The notes beneath the pieces are model-generated. The model searched no databases. It was not told the origin of the DNA and was given only the letters and a program-made list of their open reading frames with translations. The translations under genes were made by a program, and so were the position numbers. From Chitinophaga varians (GTDB lineage Bacteria > Bacteroidota > Bacteroidia > Chitinophagales > Chitinophagaceae): a DNA stretch of 64,000 nucleotides. Positions 8,192 to 17,345 of this stretch are shown piece after piece (within the stretch, counting starts at the first letter, position 1; every line of letters starts with the position of its first letter). The DNA is taken from NCBI RefSeq assembly GCF_012641275.1, contig NZ_JABAIA010000001.1:186001-250000 (forward strand), read 5' to 3'.

Positions 8192-9694
8192 ATGTACGAA
8201 GAACGCATCAAGAGAAGAGACTTACTACAGAAGATCACCAGTGCCGAACAAGCTGCCACGTTGTTTAAAGACCGGATGGTCGTGGCCTCCAGCGGTTTTA
8301 CCAAAGCGGGGGACAGCAAAGCGGTATTAAAGGCACTGGCATCAACAGCTCCTGCTAAACCTCTCAGAATAACGCTGCTCACAGGCGCCTCACTGGGTCA
8401 CGACACAGACGGGGCCCTGGCTGAAGCAGGCATACTGCACAAACGCATGCCCTTCCAGGTAGATCCTGCGTTACGCAAAAAAATCAACAACGGTGAAGTT
8501 CTCTTTATTGACCAGCATCTCGGCGAAAGCGCCTCCTTTGTGGAAGAGAAAATCATTCCCCGCGTAGACATCGCCGTCATCGAAGCATTGCTGATAGAGG
8601 AAGACGGCAGCATCGTACCAACAACTTCTGTCGGCAACTCCGCGGCATTTGCAGCTGCGGCAGACAAGATCATCATTGAAATAAACCTTTCGGTGCCCCT
8701 TTCCCTGTACGGGGTACATGACATTTTCTCTGCCGGCATATGGCCTGACAAACAAATCATTCCTATCACCCATGCCGGCGCCCGCGTAGGGCGGCAGTCC
8801 ATCCCGGTTGACCCGGAGAAAATTGTGGCGGTAGTTCTGACCACTACCACCGACAGCCCGGCATCTATCAATGAAAGAGATGAAAAAACCACCGCCATCG
8901 CCGGCCATCTGCTGGAGTTCTTTTCACATGAAATCAGCAAAGGCAGGCTGCCACAGTCACTCCGGCCATTACAGTCGGGTATCGGCAAAGTAGCCAATGC
9001 GGTCATGGAAGGCTTTATGGATGGCAATTTCCATCATCTCACCATGTACTCAGAAGTGATACAGGACAGCGCTTTTAACCTGATTGACGCAGGTAAACTG
9101 GAAGTAGCGTCCGCCTCTTCCATTACGGTGTCCCAGGCTTGCTACAACAGGGTTTTCAACAACTTCGATAAATACAAACCGCATATTGTCCTGCGGCCAC
9201 AGGACATCAGCAATGCCGCGGAGGTCATCCGCCGGCTGGGCGTCATCAGCATCAATACGGCCATTGAATGCGACATCTACGGTAATGTCAATTCCACTCA
9301 CATCGGCGGCACCGCCATGATGAACGGGATCGGCGGCTCCAATGATTTCGCGCGCAACGCATACCTGAGCATATTTGTAACACAGTCATCTTCCAAAGCC
9401 GGCGGCATTTCGCACATTGTTCCAATGGCTTCCCATATAGACAATACTGAACATGATGTAGATATTATAGTGACAGAGAACGGTCTGGCCGATTTACGGG
9501 GACTAGCCCCCCGGGAAAGGGCAGGACTGATCATATCCAAATGCGCGCATGCCAGCTACAAGGACGAACTGAATAACTATTTTACCAATGCCTGCAGCCA
9601 TGGAGGCCACACCCCTCACCTGCTGCAGGAGGCACTTAGCTGGCATAGCCGCTTTAACGAAAACGGGACCATGCTTAGAACTGTTCATGTATAG
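8192..9694 (+). CDS. Acetyl-CoA hydrolase / succinyl-CoA:acetate CoA-transferase family
   Basis: A 500-residue CoA-transferase of class I (SucC/Cat1/AarC type) that moves CoA between acyl groups, such as succinyl-CoA and acetate, in central carbon and organic-acid metabolism in the cytoplasm. The N-terminal ADP/CoA-binding half has VVASSGFTKAGDSKAV and the oxyanion-region GNSAAFAAAADKIIIE. The C-terminal half has IECDIYGNVNSTHIGG, where the Glu is the expected covalent CoA-thioester residue, followed by the glycine-rich GGSNDFARNAYLS and VTENGLADLRGLAPRERA. Length and motif order fit the family. Acetyl-CoA hydrolase and CoA-transferase cannot be told apart from sequence alone. It is a single gene, bounded by its promoter and a bidirectional terminator. 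Confidence 0.9.
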   Translation: MYEERIKRRDLLQKITSAEQAATLFKDRMVVASSGFTKAGDSKAVLKALASTAPAKPLRITLLTGASLGHDTDGALAEAGILHKRMPFQVDPALRKKINNGEVLFIDQHLGESASFVEEKIIPRVDIAVIEALLIEEDGSIVPTTSVGNSAAFAAAADKIIIEINLSVPLSLYGVHDIFSAGIWPDKQIIPITHAGARVGRQSIPVDPEKIVAVVLTTTTDSPASINERDEKTTAIAGHLLEFFSHEISKGRLPQSLRPLQSGIGKVANAVMEGFMDGNFHHLTMYSEVIQDSAFNLIDAGKLEVASASSITVSQACYNRVFNNFDKYKPHIVLRPQDISNAAEVIRRLGVISINTAIECDIYGNVNSTHIGGTAMMNGIGGSNDFARNAYLSIFVTQSSSKAGGISHIVPMASHIDNTEHDVDIIVTENGLADLRGLAPRERAGLIISKCAHASYKDELNNYFTNACSHGGHTPHLLQEALSWHSRFNENGTMLRTVHV

Positions 9695-9710
9695 TGTGTG
9701 TGAAAGGATG

Positions 9711-9750
9711 AAAAAAACCGGCTCTTCACTGGGAGCCGGTTTTTCTTTTT
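9711..9750. terminator. Bidirectional terminator
   Basis: A 10-bp stem AAACCGGCTC / GAGCCGGTTT (9715-9724 with 9733-9742) flanked by an A run and a T run. It sits between two convergent genes (stops at 9694 and 9767) and should serve both. Confidence 0.9.
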
Positions 9751-9766
9751 ATAAGCTGTTCAACTG

Positions 9767-12700
9767 TTACCGTATAAGCGTCACCGTTCCTTTTATCAGT
9801 TTGACAGTACCGTCTATATATTCCACTGTCGCGAAATACACATAGGTGCCCATATCTGCTTTCTTTCCGTTTACCAGCCCGTTCCAGCCATAGCTCCGGT
9901 CGTTGGCCGGCGTATTCACTGCTTCAAATACCTTGTTGCCCGAGCGGTTAAACACCGACAGGTTACGCACCTGGCGAATATCCCAGCTGCCAATTACATA
10001 GAAATAATCATTCTGTCCGTCGCCATTGGGAGAAAAAGCATTTGGCATGCTGATGCCTGCATTGACGAAAGTCTGTATCTGCACACTGGCCGTATCGGTG
10101 CACCAGTAGTCGTTGGTGGCCGTTACCACATAACGCATGGAGGAAGTGGCCGCCGCCACCGGATAAGGACAGGTTACGCAGGACAGCCCCGATTGCGGCT
10201 CCCAGGCATAGGACGATGCCGGCCCACCGGTAACGGTCGTACGCAACGGTACGTTGGCAGGCCTCGGCAGTGATATCAATGCCGGCGCAGCACTAACGGA
10301 GAAGGTCTCATAATCTACCGCGCTCCGGTTGTTGGTATAGTCTGTTTCTGCCCATACAAATCCGCCTTTGTCATTTACCACGGCCACCACCTCCGCAGTA
10401 CCGGGCGCACTGAGCACATGGGTAAACTCCCGGCAGTCGCCTTCTTTGGCCACCGGTGTATAAAACAACGGTTGCAGCAACGTGGTGCGTTCGTTACCGG
10501 GATCGCCGTTATAAAATGATACCGGTATTTTTTGGAAGATGGTATCGTAGCCGTTGGCTACACATACTTTAAACTTCACGAGAATATGCTGGTTGTCGTA
10601 ACAATGCGCCGATAACAAGTTGACGGTAAGGTCCGGCGGCACCAGGTGTACATATTCCTCTCCTGTCAATACACAGCCGTAGCGGTTCGTCAACTTCAAT
10701 CCTATCCGGCTGCTGTCCAGCATCTGAACAGATGGCGCCGGACAAATACCACAGTCCATCGTATAGGCATCACTGTTGTCCCACCGGATCGTGACCGGAT
10801 CAAAGCCTTTCACCTCATAATAAAAATGAAACGGCGCTTTACGGAATACCGTGGTGTCTTTCGGCAATACCGTCAGCACAGGTGCTACATAATTGGCTGT
10901 ATAATTATTATTAGTATAATCTGCTTCATTCAGCCCCGTGGCCGGCGGGAATGGCTGACGGTCTTTGTTTACCACGGCCACTACCTGTCCGGTGGTGGTA
11001 TTTCGAAGGTATTGCCCATAAGTGCCGCAAACGCCAACAGAAGACAGCGGCGTCAGAAAAGTATTGCCCAGCCTTATGGCAGCAGGATCAGCAGGAAGAC
11101 GGTCATAAAAATCTACCTGGAGGCCGATAGGTATATCGCCTTTAGCATAGGCATTACACAAGGAGAACGCCACATGCAGGCTGTCACCAGCGGAACAATC
11201 CACTTTGTCCAGTTTTATCGTATAGTCGTCTACCGGAGGGATGTGTATGGTGGCTATCGTATCCGCAAAGCAGGCGTATTGTGTATAGCCCCGCACTTTC
11301 ACGATAGTGACGGTATCTTTGCGGTAAGGCGCGGTAAACGTAGCGTTGATGCAGGTGGTACAGTCCAGGTAAGGCAACGGGTCCCAGGTGGCGCTGGTCA
11401 GGGTACCTCCTTTGGCCGTGGGCTTCAGCACCAGTTGTTGCTGTGGCGTCAGGGTATAGTCGCCCGGTGCAAGCGACACACGAAACCGGAAGCCTTTCTT
11501 AAAGCTGACATTATTGGTGTAATCGCTTTCTGTTACGCCCGTATTGGGAAATACCAATGGAAAAACAGTCCCGTTGTCATTCATCACGGTCACCAGCGTA
11601 TCGATGCCTTCGCGGCCGGCGTCCACAATGGTGGTGTAAAGTACCGACACACATTTGCCGGGCAGGTCTGCGGGCAGCGGGAAGGGTGTTCCTAACCGCT
11701 TGCCCTTTCCCAGCCGTGGATCATCGTCATAAAAAGAGACAGGGGTATTTTTAGGGATGGTCTGATATCCTTTGTTTTCAAAATAAAGCTTTACCCGCAG
11801 CTTGTTCTGCTGGTAACACTCCACCCCGGACACGTACACCACGCCATCGGCGGTAGGATCGTCCACCACAATGGTAACGGGATTGGTAGTGTCTTCGCAA
11901 TGCCCGTCAGTAGCGTATAGCCGTACCTTATAATTAGCGGGCGTGTTAAATATATAATCCAGCTGTTCATTAGTGCTCACTACTGTTTCGGCCATTCCTT
12001 TATCGTTGCTGATCAGCCATTTCCAGGAGGTGGCGTTGCGGGAGCGGTTGGTAAATACCACATGATCTGTCTGTATGCCGAGTTTGGAGGCGATCTTGCG
12101 TTTATCCGGATAGAAGCGGGCCACCACGCCGCAGCTTACCGCCATGGCATCGGTGGTGGAAGCATGACAGCCGGTTACGTTGTCGGTTACATGCAATTCC
12201 AGCTGATAGGTTTTCTTTACAGTCACGGGCAGTGCCAGGGTAACGCCTGTCCCGGCCGGCGCGCCGTCTACCAGCCATTGTACTGACTGCCCCGCTGTAA
12301 TGGCGGTGGTAAAAGTGACCACATCCCCGACCACCGGATAAGCAATGTCACGGCTGAAAGCCGCGGTGACGGCGCCCGCACAGGGGTCGTTGCAAACGGT
12401 GCTGGCCTGCATCAGCGGCAGGGCAGCGGCGATGAAATTACGCATGCGGGTGGTCTGGCCGGCGGTGAAGCCGAGCACGCAGCCGGTGCCTTGGCCATAG
12501 TCCATGAAATTGTCCGGCAGGTCAGGCACATCAACCGTGAAACCGGACAGCGTATCGGTGCTACAGGAGTTTTGGGGGGCGCTGCAGGCATAACCACCGG
12601 TGATGGTCCTTTCCGGCGGGGTGTCGCAAACCATATCGCCGTCGGTGAGACAGTCATCGTTTTTACAATCGCGGGCGGCAAAGGTATGCAGCAGGCTGAG

Positions 12701-13384
12701 GTAGTGCCCCATTTCGTGGGCCAGTACACCTACGCCCAGTCCGGCCACCACAATATCGCCGCCGGCGCTGGCATATCCGCCCATGGTGAGGCGGCTCCAG
12801 TTGCCGCAGCTGAAGTCCTGCATATAGTCGGAACGGATAGTGGACACCACCCATATATTGATATAACGGGTACGGTCCCACGCTCCCATGTCCGTTACTT
12901 CCCCTCCTTCCATGTCCACATCGAAATCGTTCAGGTAGGTATAGGTACGAACGATGCCGCTGGTGCGACCGCCATCGGGTGCCGTTTTAGCGAGGCAGAA
13001 CCGTATTTTGGTATCGGTGCGGCCGCCGGTAAAAGCGCCGGTGGCGCTGTAAGCGTCATTCAGCTGCTGGAGGGCGTTGGCCACGTCCAGGTCCGTATAG
13101 GCGTTGAGGTTTTCGTTGAGTATATGCACCACCACCGGCAGGGTGATGATGGCGGGATCGGCCGCAGGCGCTCCGGGCACCGTCACATAGTGACGTTGCA
13201 GCAGGGCCTGGTTGATGGCCTGTTCCCGTGCCAGGAACGAAGGGTCCCGGCGCCATTGCTGTAGTAAAACGTCTGTGCCACAGGGACGTACCGTGGCAGG
13301 CATTCCTTCCTGGGCATAGATCATAATGGGGACCAGCAGCAGCCATAACACTGCTACCAGGTTTTTCAATGTGGTAGTGCTCAT
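9767..13384 (-). CDS. Large secreted M43 metalloprotease with T9SS type B (gliding motility) C-terminal domain
   Basis: A 1205-residue secreted protein. It has a signal peptide (1-24) and then a pappalysin/cytophagalysin-type M43 zinc protease: HEMGHYLSLLH near residue 222 gives the HExxHxxGxxH-like zinc site, and NFMDYG is the Met-turn. Two PKD-like domains follow (about 345-520). Then come three copies of a CARDB-like repeat unit with the pattern PVSFYDGDP ... VVAVVNDKG ... ETDYTNN (near 540-660, 770-870 and 965-1060), with interspersed PKD-like pieces. The last 95 residues (MPNAFSPNGDGQND ... FNRSGNKVFE ... NGLVNGKKADMGTYVYFATVEYIDG) are the CHU_C/gliding motility-associated domain, which exports the protein through the type IX system and fixes it at the surface. 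Function: extracellular proteolysis or adhesion. Confidence 0.92.
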   Translation of the reverse strand: MSTTTLKNLVAVLWLLLVPIMIYAQEGMPATVRPCGTDVLLQQWRRDPSFLAREQAINQALLQRHYVTVPGAPAADPAIITLPVVVHILNENLNAYTDLDVANALQQLNDAYSATGAFTGGRTDTKIRFCLAKTAPDGGRTSGIVRTYTYLNDFDVDMEGGEVTDMGAWDRTRYINIWVVSTIRSDYMQDFSCGNWSRLTMGGYASAGGDIVVAGLGVGVLAHEMGHYLSLLHTFAARDCKNDDCLTDGDMVCDTPPERTITGGYACSAPQNSCSTDTLSGFTVDVPDLPDNFMDYGQGTGCVLGFTAGQTTRMRNFIAAALPLMQASTVCNDPCAGAVTAAFSRDIAYPVVGDVVTFTTAITAGQSVQWLVDGAPAGTGVTLALPVTVKKTYQLELHVTDNVTGCHASTTDAMAVSCGVVARFYPDKRKIASKLGIQTDHVVFTNRSRNATSWKWLISNDKGMAETVVSTNEQLDYIFNTPANYKVRLYATDGHCEDTTNPVTIVVDDPTADGVVYVSGVECYQQNKLRVKLYFENKGYQTIPKNTPVSFYDDDPRLGKGKRLGTPFPLPADLPGKCVSVLYTTIVDAGREGIDTLVTVMNDNGTVFPLVFPNTGVTESDYTNNVSFKKGFRFRVSLAPGDYTLTPQQQLVLKPTAKGGTLTSATWDPLPYLDCTTCINATFTAPYRKDTVTIVKVRGYTQYACFADTIATIHIPPVDDYTIKLDKVDCSAGDSLHVAFSLCNAYAKGDIPIGLQVDFYDRLPADPAAIRLGNTFLTPLSSVGVCGTYGQYLRNTTTGQVVAVVNKDRQPFPPATGLNEADYTNNNYTANYVAPVLTVLPKDTTVFRKAPFHFYYEVKGFDPVTIRWDNSDAYTMDCGICPAPSVQMLDSSRIGLKLTNRYGCVLTGEEYVHLVPPDLTVNLLSAHCYDNQHILVKFKVCVANGYDTIFQKIPVSFYNGDPGNERTTLLQPLFYTPVAKEGDCREFTHVLSAPGTAEVVAVVNDKGGFVWAETDYTNNRSAVDYETFSVSAAPALISLPRPANVPLRTTVTGGPASSYAWEPQSGLSCVTCPYPVAAATSSMRYVVTATNDYWCTDTASVQIQTFVNAGISMPNAFSPNGDGQNDYFYVIGSWDIRQVRNLSVFNRSGNKVFEAVNTPANDRSYGWNGLVNGKKADMGTYVYFATVEYIDGTVKLIKGTVTLIR

Positions 13385-13404
13385 CTCGACAATAATAGGA
13401 CGCG

Positions 13405-13412
13405 CAAATATA
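13405..13412 (-). promoter_or_regulatory. -7 box TATATTTG of the M43 protease gene
   Basis: A perfect minus-strand TAnnTTTG ends 20 bases before the ATG at 13384. TTG at 13430-13432 could be the -33 element, with a short 17-base spacer. Confidence 0.55.
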
Positions 13413-13540
13413 TATTAATTTATTATAATCAATAGTTATCATTTCCCTCTATGGGGTTATCAATATTATCATTCTGCTCAAGGGCTACAGGAATAAAATG
13501 GTTGTTCTACTTTTACGGCTTGATACTAAACCAACAGACT

Positions 13541-14779
13541 GTGACACAAGAACATACCCGATCCGGCTATTTTTTCCTGATATTGATACTTGGCTCTTTG
13601 ACGGCTTTAGCGCCGTTTTCCATAGACATGTACCTGCCGAGCTTTCCTGCGATCGCTAAAGATTTTGGCGTAGAGCAGGCCCGTGTGGGGCTGTCCCTCT
13701 CCAGTTTTTTCATCGGCATTTCAGCCGGGCAACTGCTGTACGGGCCGTTGCTGGACCGTTTTGGGCGTAAAGTACCGCTCATACTTGGATTACTGGTATA
13801 CATCGCAGCCTCGCTGGGTTGCGTATATGCGGCCACGTTAAACAGCCTGGTCATACTTCGTTTTATCCAGGCGCTGGGCAGCTGTGCCGCCACTGTGGCT
13901 TCCGTAGCCATGGTCCGCGACCTGTTCCCGGTAAAGGAAAACGCGAAAGTGTTTGCCCTGCTGATGCTGGTAGTCGGCGCCTCCCCTATGCTGGCGCCCA
14001 CAATTGGTGGTTACGCGGCCGCCGCTTTCCACTGGCATGCCGTATTTATTGTATTAGGCGGTATAGGCCTGCTGTTGCTGCTGGCCACCATCTGGTGGTT
14101 ACCGGAGAGCTACCGGCCAGACACCACGCTGTCGCTCAAACCGGGGCCCATCATTCAGAGCTTCTGGACGGTGGCCACTACGCCACAGTTTTATACCTAT
14201 GCCTTTACCGGCGCCATCGCTTTCTCCGGACTGTTTGCCTATGTGTCCGGTTCTCCGCAGGTCTTTATGGACGCCTACCACCTCGACGGCAAGACCTACG
14301 GCTGGATTTTCGCCGGCCTGTCGGTCGGTTTCATTGGTTGCAGCCAGGTCAACAGCTTCCTGCTGAAAAGATATGAAAGCCGGCAGATAGTGCCCGTAGC
14401 ACTTACCTTGCAGGGTATCATCGCGGTGGTGATGGCTGTCAGCGCCTGGAACGACTGGCTCGGTCTCACCAGCCTGCTGTTGTTGTTGTTTTTATTCCTT
14501 TGTTGTATGGGCTTCATCAATCCCAATACAGCAGCGCTCTGCCTGGCGCCGTTCACGAAAAACGCCGGTACCGCTTCCGCCCTGATGGGTGCGCTGCAAA
14601 TGGGCGTTGGCGCGTTGGCCGCCACCGTAGTGAGCCTGTATAACACCCATAATGCCGTTCCCCTCGCCCTCACCATGTGTGGTACGTCCCTTCTCGCGGC
14701 AGTCGTGCTGTTTATAGGCCGCCGGCAGATCAAAACCACCGTTGTCGCCGAAAAAGGCAGCGCCGTTTTGTCCCACTAG
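13541..14779 (+). CDS. Bcr/CflA family multidrug efflux MFS transporter
   Basis: A 12-helix major facilitator of the DHA1 family that exports drugs or metabolites with proton antiport in the inner membrane. It starts SGYFFLILILGSLTALAPFSIDMYLPSFPAIAKDF, the typical Bcr/CflA TM1, and has the loop 2-3 motif GPLLDRFGRKVPLILG and motif C-like GASPMLAPTIGGY. The open frame reaches back to an ATG at 13451, but the first 30 residues of that form are unlike the family. The GTG at 13541 gives the usual short N terminus and lies behind a TACTTTTA box near 13508. I therefore prefer 13541, with 13451 as an alternative. The substrate is not known. Confidence 0.87.
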   Translation: MTQEHTRSGYFFLILILGSLTALAPFSIDMYLPSFPAIAKDFGVEQARVGLSLSSFFIGISAGQLLYGPLLDRFGRKVPLILGLLVYIAASLGCVYAATLNSLVILRFIQALGSCAATVASVAMVRDLFPVKENAKVFALLMLVVGASPMLAPTIGGYAAAAFHWHAVFIVLGGIGLLLLLATIWWLPESYRPDTTLSLKPGPIIQSFWTVATTPQFYTYAFTGAIAFSGLFAYVSGSPQVFMDAYHLDGKTYGWIFAGLSVGFIGCSQVNSFLLKRYESRQIVPVALTLQGIIAVVMAVSAWNDWLGLTSLLLLLFLFLCCMGFINPNTAALCLAPFTKNAGTASALMGALQMGVGALAATVVSLYNTHNAVPLALTMCGTSLLAAVVLFIGRRQIKTTVVAEKGSAVLSH

Positions 14780-15141
14780 AAAAAATCAATAAAAAAAGTC
14801 CGTCTCCCTGCGTGCAGGGAGATGGACATACGCTTGCTTTCCCCGATCTTTGCTCTAAGAAAAAACTGTAGTCGTCGTTGAATCTGCCCACGGGGAAAAA
14901 AATTTCTCCGGACCAAAGAAAGATATTAATTTATCAACATATTTAAAGACTGGATAAATAGTCTTCTATTTTGTTTGAAAAAAACCCGAATTTGACATAG
15001 TACTTTTCTGCGTGATACCCTGTTTTAAATAATGACATAAATAGAGTATCTCAGGCACAAAATAACCATGACTTTTTAACTGACCTATTCCTGTCAAATA
15101 AGGATTATGTATTGACATTCAGTTTTAATCGTATAAGTTTT
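14780..15141. other. Intergenic region with a minus-oriented hairpin
   Basis: About 360 bases between two plus-strand genes, AT-rich from 14890 on. It holds a 13-bp hairpin (14798-14826) whose A run lies on its left, so it would work as a terminator only for minus-strand transcription, although no minus-strand gene is seen on its right. The rest should hold the promoter of the AraC-like gene, but I find no clean box. Confidence 0.5.
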
Positions 15142-16149
15142 ATGGATGACCAAAATACCATCAAACCCACGCCCGAACGAAAAATACTTCTGATAGAACG
15201 CGACGACCAGTATTTTACCCCTTTGGAGCTGATCCCGGACGATTTCAACGATACCGTGATTCCCTTTGCCCGTCAGTATTTCAAGCAGGACGCGGATTGC
15301 GACATGTTCTGCCAGAATATCAAAGTAAGGGATTTTTCCATCTGGCACCACGAAGTGCTGGCCAAAAGAAACATTCTGCTCACGCCGTATTCGCCGCGGC
15401 ATATCCTGGCCCTTCATTTCAACCAGGCCGATGCCGTGGTGGCCAATATTCACGGGAGAGGCGACTTTAACATGATAGGGCGTCAGATCTGCCTGTTTAA
15501 CCTGCCGGAGCAAATGCACACCGTTCCCGTTATTCCAGGGATACAGATCAGCAGCTTTCATATCAACATTATACCTGGTTGCATGGGGGCACTTGTACGG
15601 GAATTCCCGGAACTCAGAGGCCTGCTGCGCAAAAGAATCAGCGATCAGAGCGAACCACTCAATCAGCGTGACTGTACCACTAATATCGCTATCCAGCAGT
15701 TGCTGGACATTATCAAGGAATGCCGACTGATTGAAGACCAGGCTGAATGCCTCCTGCGCCGCTGCTGCGTGGCTATCTTCAGCAACTACCTCTGCCAGGA
15801 CGCCACCCCGGAAAATATCCAGCGCCCGGTAGATGATGCCACACTGGTACGTGTCTTTCAATACCTGAAAGATAATGTAGAACTGGAATCGCCCCTGATG
15901 CACACCGCCTTTCTGTTTAACCTGCCCAGCGCAGTACTGGCTGGCGCATTTGAAAACATGTTCTACATTCCATTGGAAGATTTTGCATTCCAGCAGAAAA
16001 TGCTGAGGGCCTATCATCTTCTGGTATATAAAAATATTACCCTCGCTGAAATCGCTCACAGCATTGGCCTGCCAGACGAGCAGGTATTCACGATAGCATT
16101 TATCAACTATTTCCATTGCGATCCGCTGTACATACGGAACGCCCAATGA
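15142..16149 (+). CDS. AraC-like transcriptional regulator with divergent helix-turn-helix
   Basis: A 335-residue protein. The N-terminal 270 residues resemble the sensor part of AraC-type regulators in Bacteroidota (ILLTPYSPRHILALHF, GRQICLFNLPEQ). The last 50 residues (YKNITLAEIAHSIGLPDEQVFTIAFINYFHCDPLYIRNA) line up with the second AraC helix-turn-helix pair, where ITEIA..VGF.D...F...FK..FG.SP..YR is usual. Several usual DNA-contact residues are changed (G-L-P for G-F-S; D-P-L for S-P), so DNA binding may be altered. A TTG-initiated form starts at 15112; ATG 15142 is preferred. The downstream hairpin and the next gene suggest it is a single cistron. Role and ligand are unknown. Confidence 0.65.
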   Translation: MDDQNTIKPTPERKILLIERDDQYFTPLELIPDDFNDTVIPFARQYFKQDADCDMFCQNIKVRDFSIWHHEVLAKRNILLTPYSPRHILALHFNQADAVVANIHGRGDFNMIGRQICLFNLPEQMHTVPVIPGIQISSFHINIIPGCMGALVREFPELRGLLRKRISDQSEPLNQRDCTTNIAIQQLLDIIKECRLIEDQAECLLRRCCVAIFSNYLCQDATPENIQRPVDDATLVRVFQYLKDNVELESPLMHTAFLFNLPSAVLAGAFENMFYIPLEDFAFQQKMLRAYHLLVYKNITLAEIAHSIGLPDEQVFTIAFINYFHCDPLYIRNAQ

Positions 16150-16173
16150 CCATGTCCTATTCATATATCCGCA

Positions 16174-16197
16174 GTCGCCTGATTTTTTTCAGGCGAC
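16174..16197 (+). terminator. Hairpin after the AraC-like gene
   Basis: A 9-bp stem GTCGCCTGA / TCAGGCGAC with a loop of six T. No T run follows on the plus strand, so it is a weak terminator candidate. Confidence 0.4.
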
Positions 16198-16245
16198 GAG
16201 CGGTATTTCCCCCCGTTTTCCCGTCCTTTGCACAAATCTTTTTTC

Positions 16246-17313
16246 ATGCGTGCATTCCTGTCAGCATCTTTTCTGATGCTGCTCTTTGTTACTTCCGCCG
16301 CCCAGTCCCTTCATTCCTTCGCTGATAGTCTTCGGCAAGCCCATCGTATCCCGGCACTCGGTTATGCTGTCATATCATCAGATACCATTTTCGATATTGA
16401 CATGACAGGCTTCTGTAAAATCAATTCTGACATTCCGGCCACCATAGATCATCAGTTCCGTATTGGCTCCAACACCAAAGCCATCACCTGCATGATCGCG
16501 GCCATGCTGGTGCAACAACACCTGCTCTCCTGGGACACCCCCTTCTTTACACGCTTCCCTGACTGGAAAGCCGGCAGCAATAAGGCATATCATCACCTCA
16601 CCCTCCAACAGCTGTTAACCTTCCGAAATAACCTTGCTCACTATACGTATACCCATCCTCATCCCCGCCCGGAGGAAATTACCGGCAGTGAAGCCAGCCA
16701 GCGCCAGCAATTTGCGCGCTGGCTGCTCCAACAGCCACCCGTAGCTGACACAGGTCTTAACCTCACCAACAGTGGCTACGCCCTCGCCGGCCTCATGCTG
16801 GAAAAAGCCAGCGGCAAAAGCTATCCTCAGTTGCTGGAGGCACTAGGTCTACAATTACATATCCGGTTTGGCCTTGGCAGTCCTAACGTTAGCGACACTA
16901 CGCAACCATGGGGCCACGATGCACAAGGCCGTCCTGAAGCACCGGCGTATAATCCCAGGCTTAACTGGCTGCAGGTGGCCGGCAACATCCATGTCAGCCT
17001 GCGGGACTATAGCCGGTTTATACAGGAACAACTGCGCGGCCTCGCCGGGAAATCTCCACTGCTTTCAGCCAGTATTTTCCGGCAATTACATTTTGGCCTC
17101 CCAGGCTTTGCCTATGGCTGGTTCACTGACATCAACGCTAACGCGCACTCCATATCGTACAACAGCGGTACGCCAGGCACTTTCGTCACCACGGTGAAAG
17201 TGATACCCGCTGTTGACCGCGCCTATATTGTTTTCACCAACATACAACAGGAAAACACTGTAGAAATTGCCAACATGCTCCTGCACGCGCTCGAAACGAA
17301 GTATGGATATTAA
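16246..17313 (+). CDS. Secreted serine hydrolase, beta-lactamase/penicillin-binding fold, with altered Tyr motif
   Basis: A 355-residue protein of the class C beta-lactamase-like superfamily (esterases, D-amino peptidases, PBPs), exported by a signal peptide (MRAFLSASFLMLLFVTSAAQ). The nucleophile motif SxxK is present as SNTK at residues 75-78 in FRIGSNTKAI. The second motif is unusual: where the family has YSNxGY, this protein has LTNSGY, so the general-base Tyr is Leu. The third motif is NSGTPG instead of HxGGTPG. It may be a weak enzyme or a binding protein. An in-frame TTG at 16228 lies within a -7-like box (GTCCTTTG, 16223-16230), so ATG 16246 is the start. It lies next to the TfoX-like gene (32-base gap). 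Confidence 0.82.
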   Translation: MRAFLSASFLMLLFVTSAAQSLHSFADSLRQAHRIPALGYAVISSDTIFDIDMTGFCKINSDIPATIDHQFRIGSNTKAITCMIAAMLVQQHLLSWDTPFFTRFPDWKAGSNKAYHHLTLQQLLTFRNNLAHYTYTHPHPRPEEITGSEASQRQQFARWLLQQPPVADTGLNLTNSGYALAGLMLEKASGKSYPQLLEALGLQLHIRFGLGSPNVSDTTQPWGHDAQGRPEAPAYNPRLNWLQVAGNIHVSLRDYSRFIQEQLRGLAGKSPLLSASIFRQLHFGLPGFAYGWFTDINANAHSISYNSGTPGTFVTTVKVIPAVDRAYIVFTNIQQENTVEIANMLLHALETKYGY

Positions 17314-17345
17314 CCTGTACCTTTAATACACACAAAACCTCTCCC

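Noticed and set aside
10646..11695. 349-codon plus-strand frame inside the M43 protease gene
   Set aside because: It lies fully opposite a clearly real gene with recognisable domains; its product is low-complexity and basic, typical of a shadow frame.
15094..16164. 356-codon minus-strand frame opposite the AraC-like gene
   Set aside because: No start signal and no domain; the plus-strand frame ends in an AraC-type pattern.
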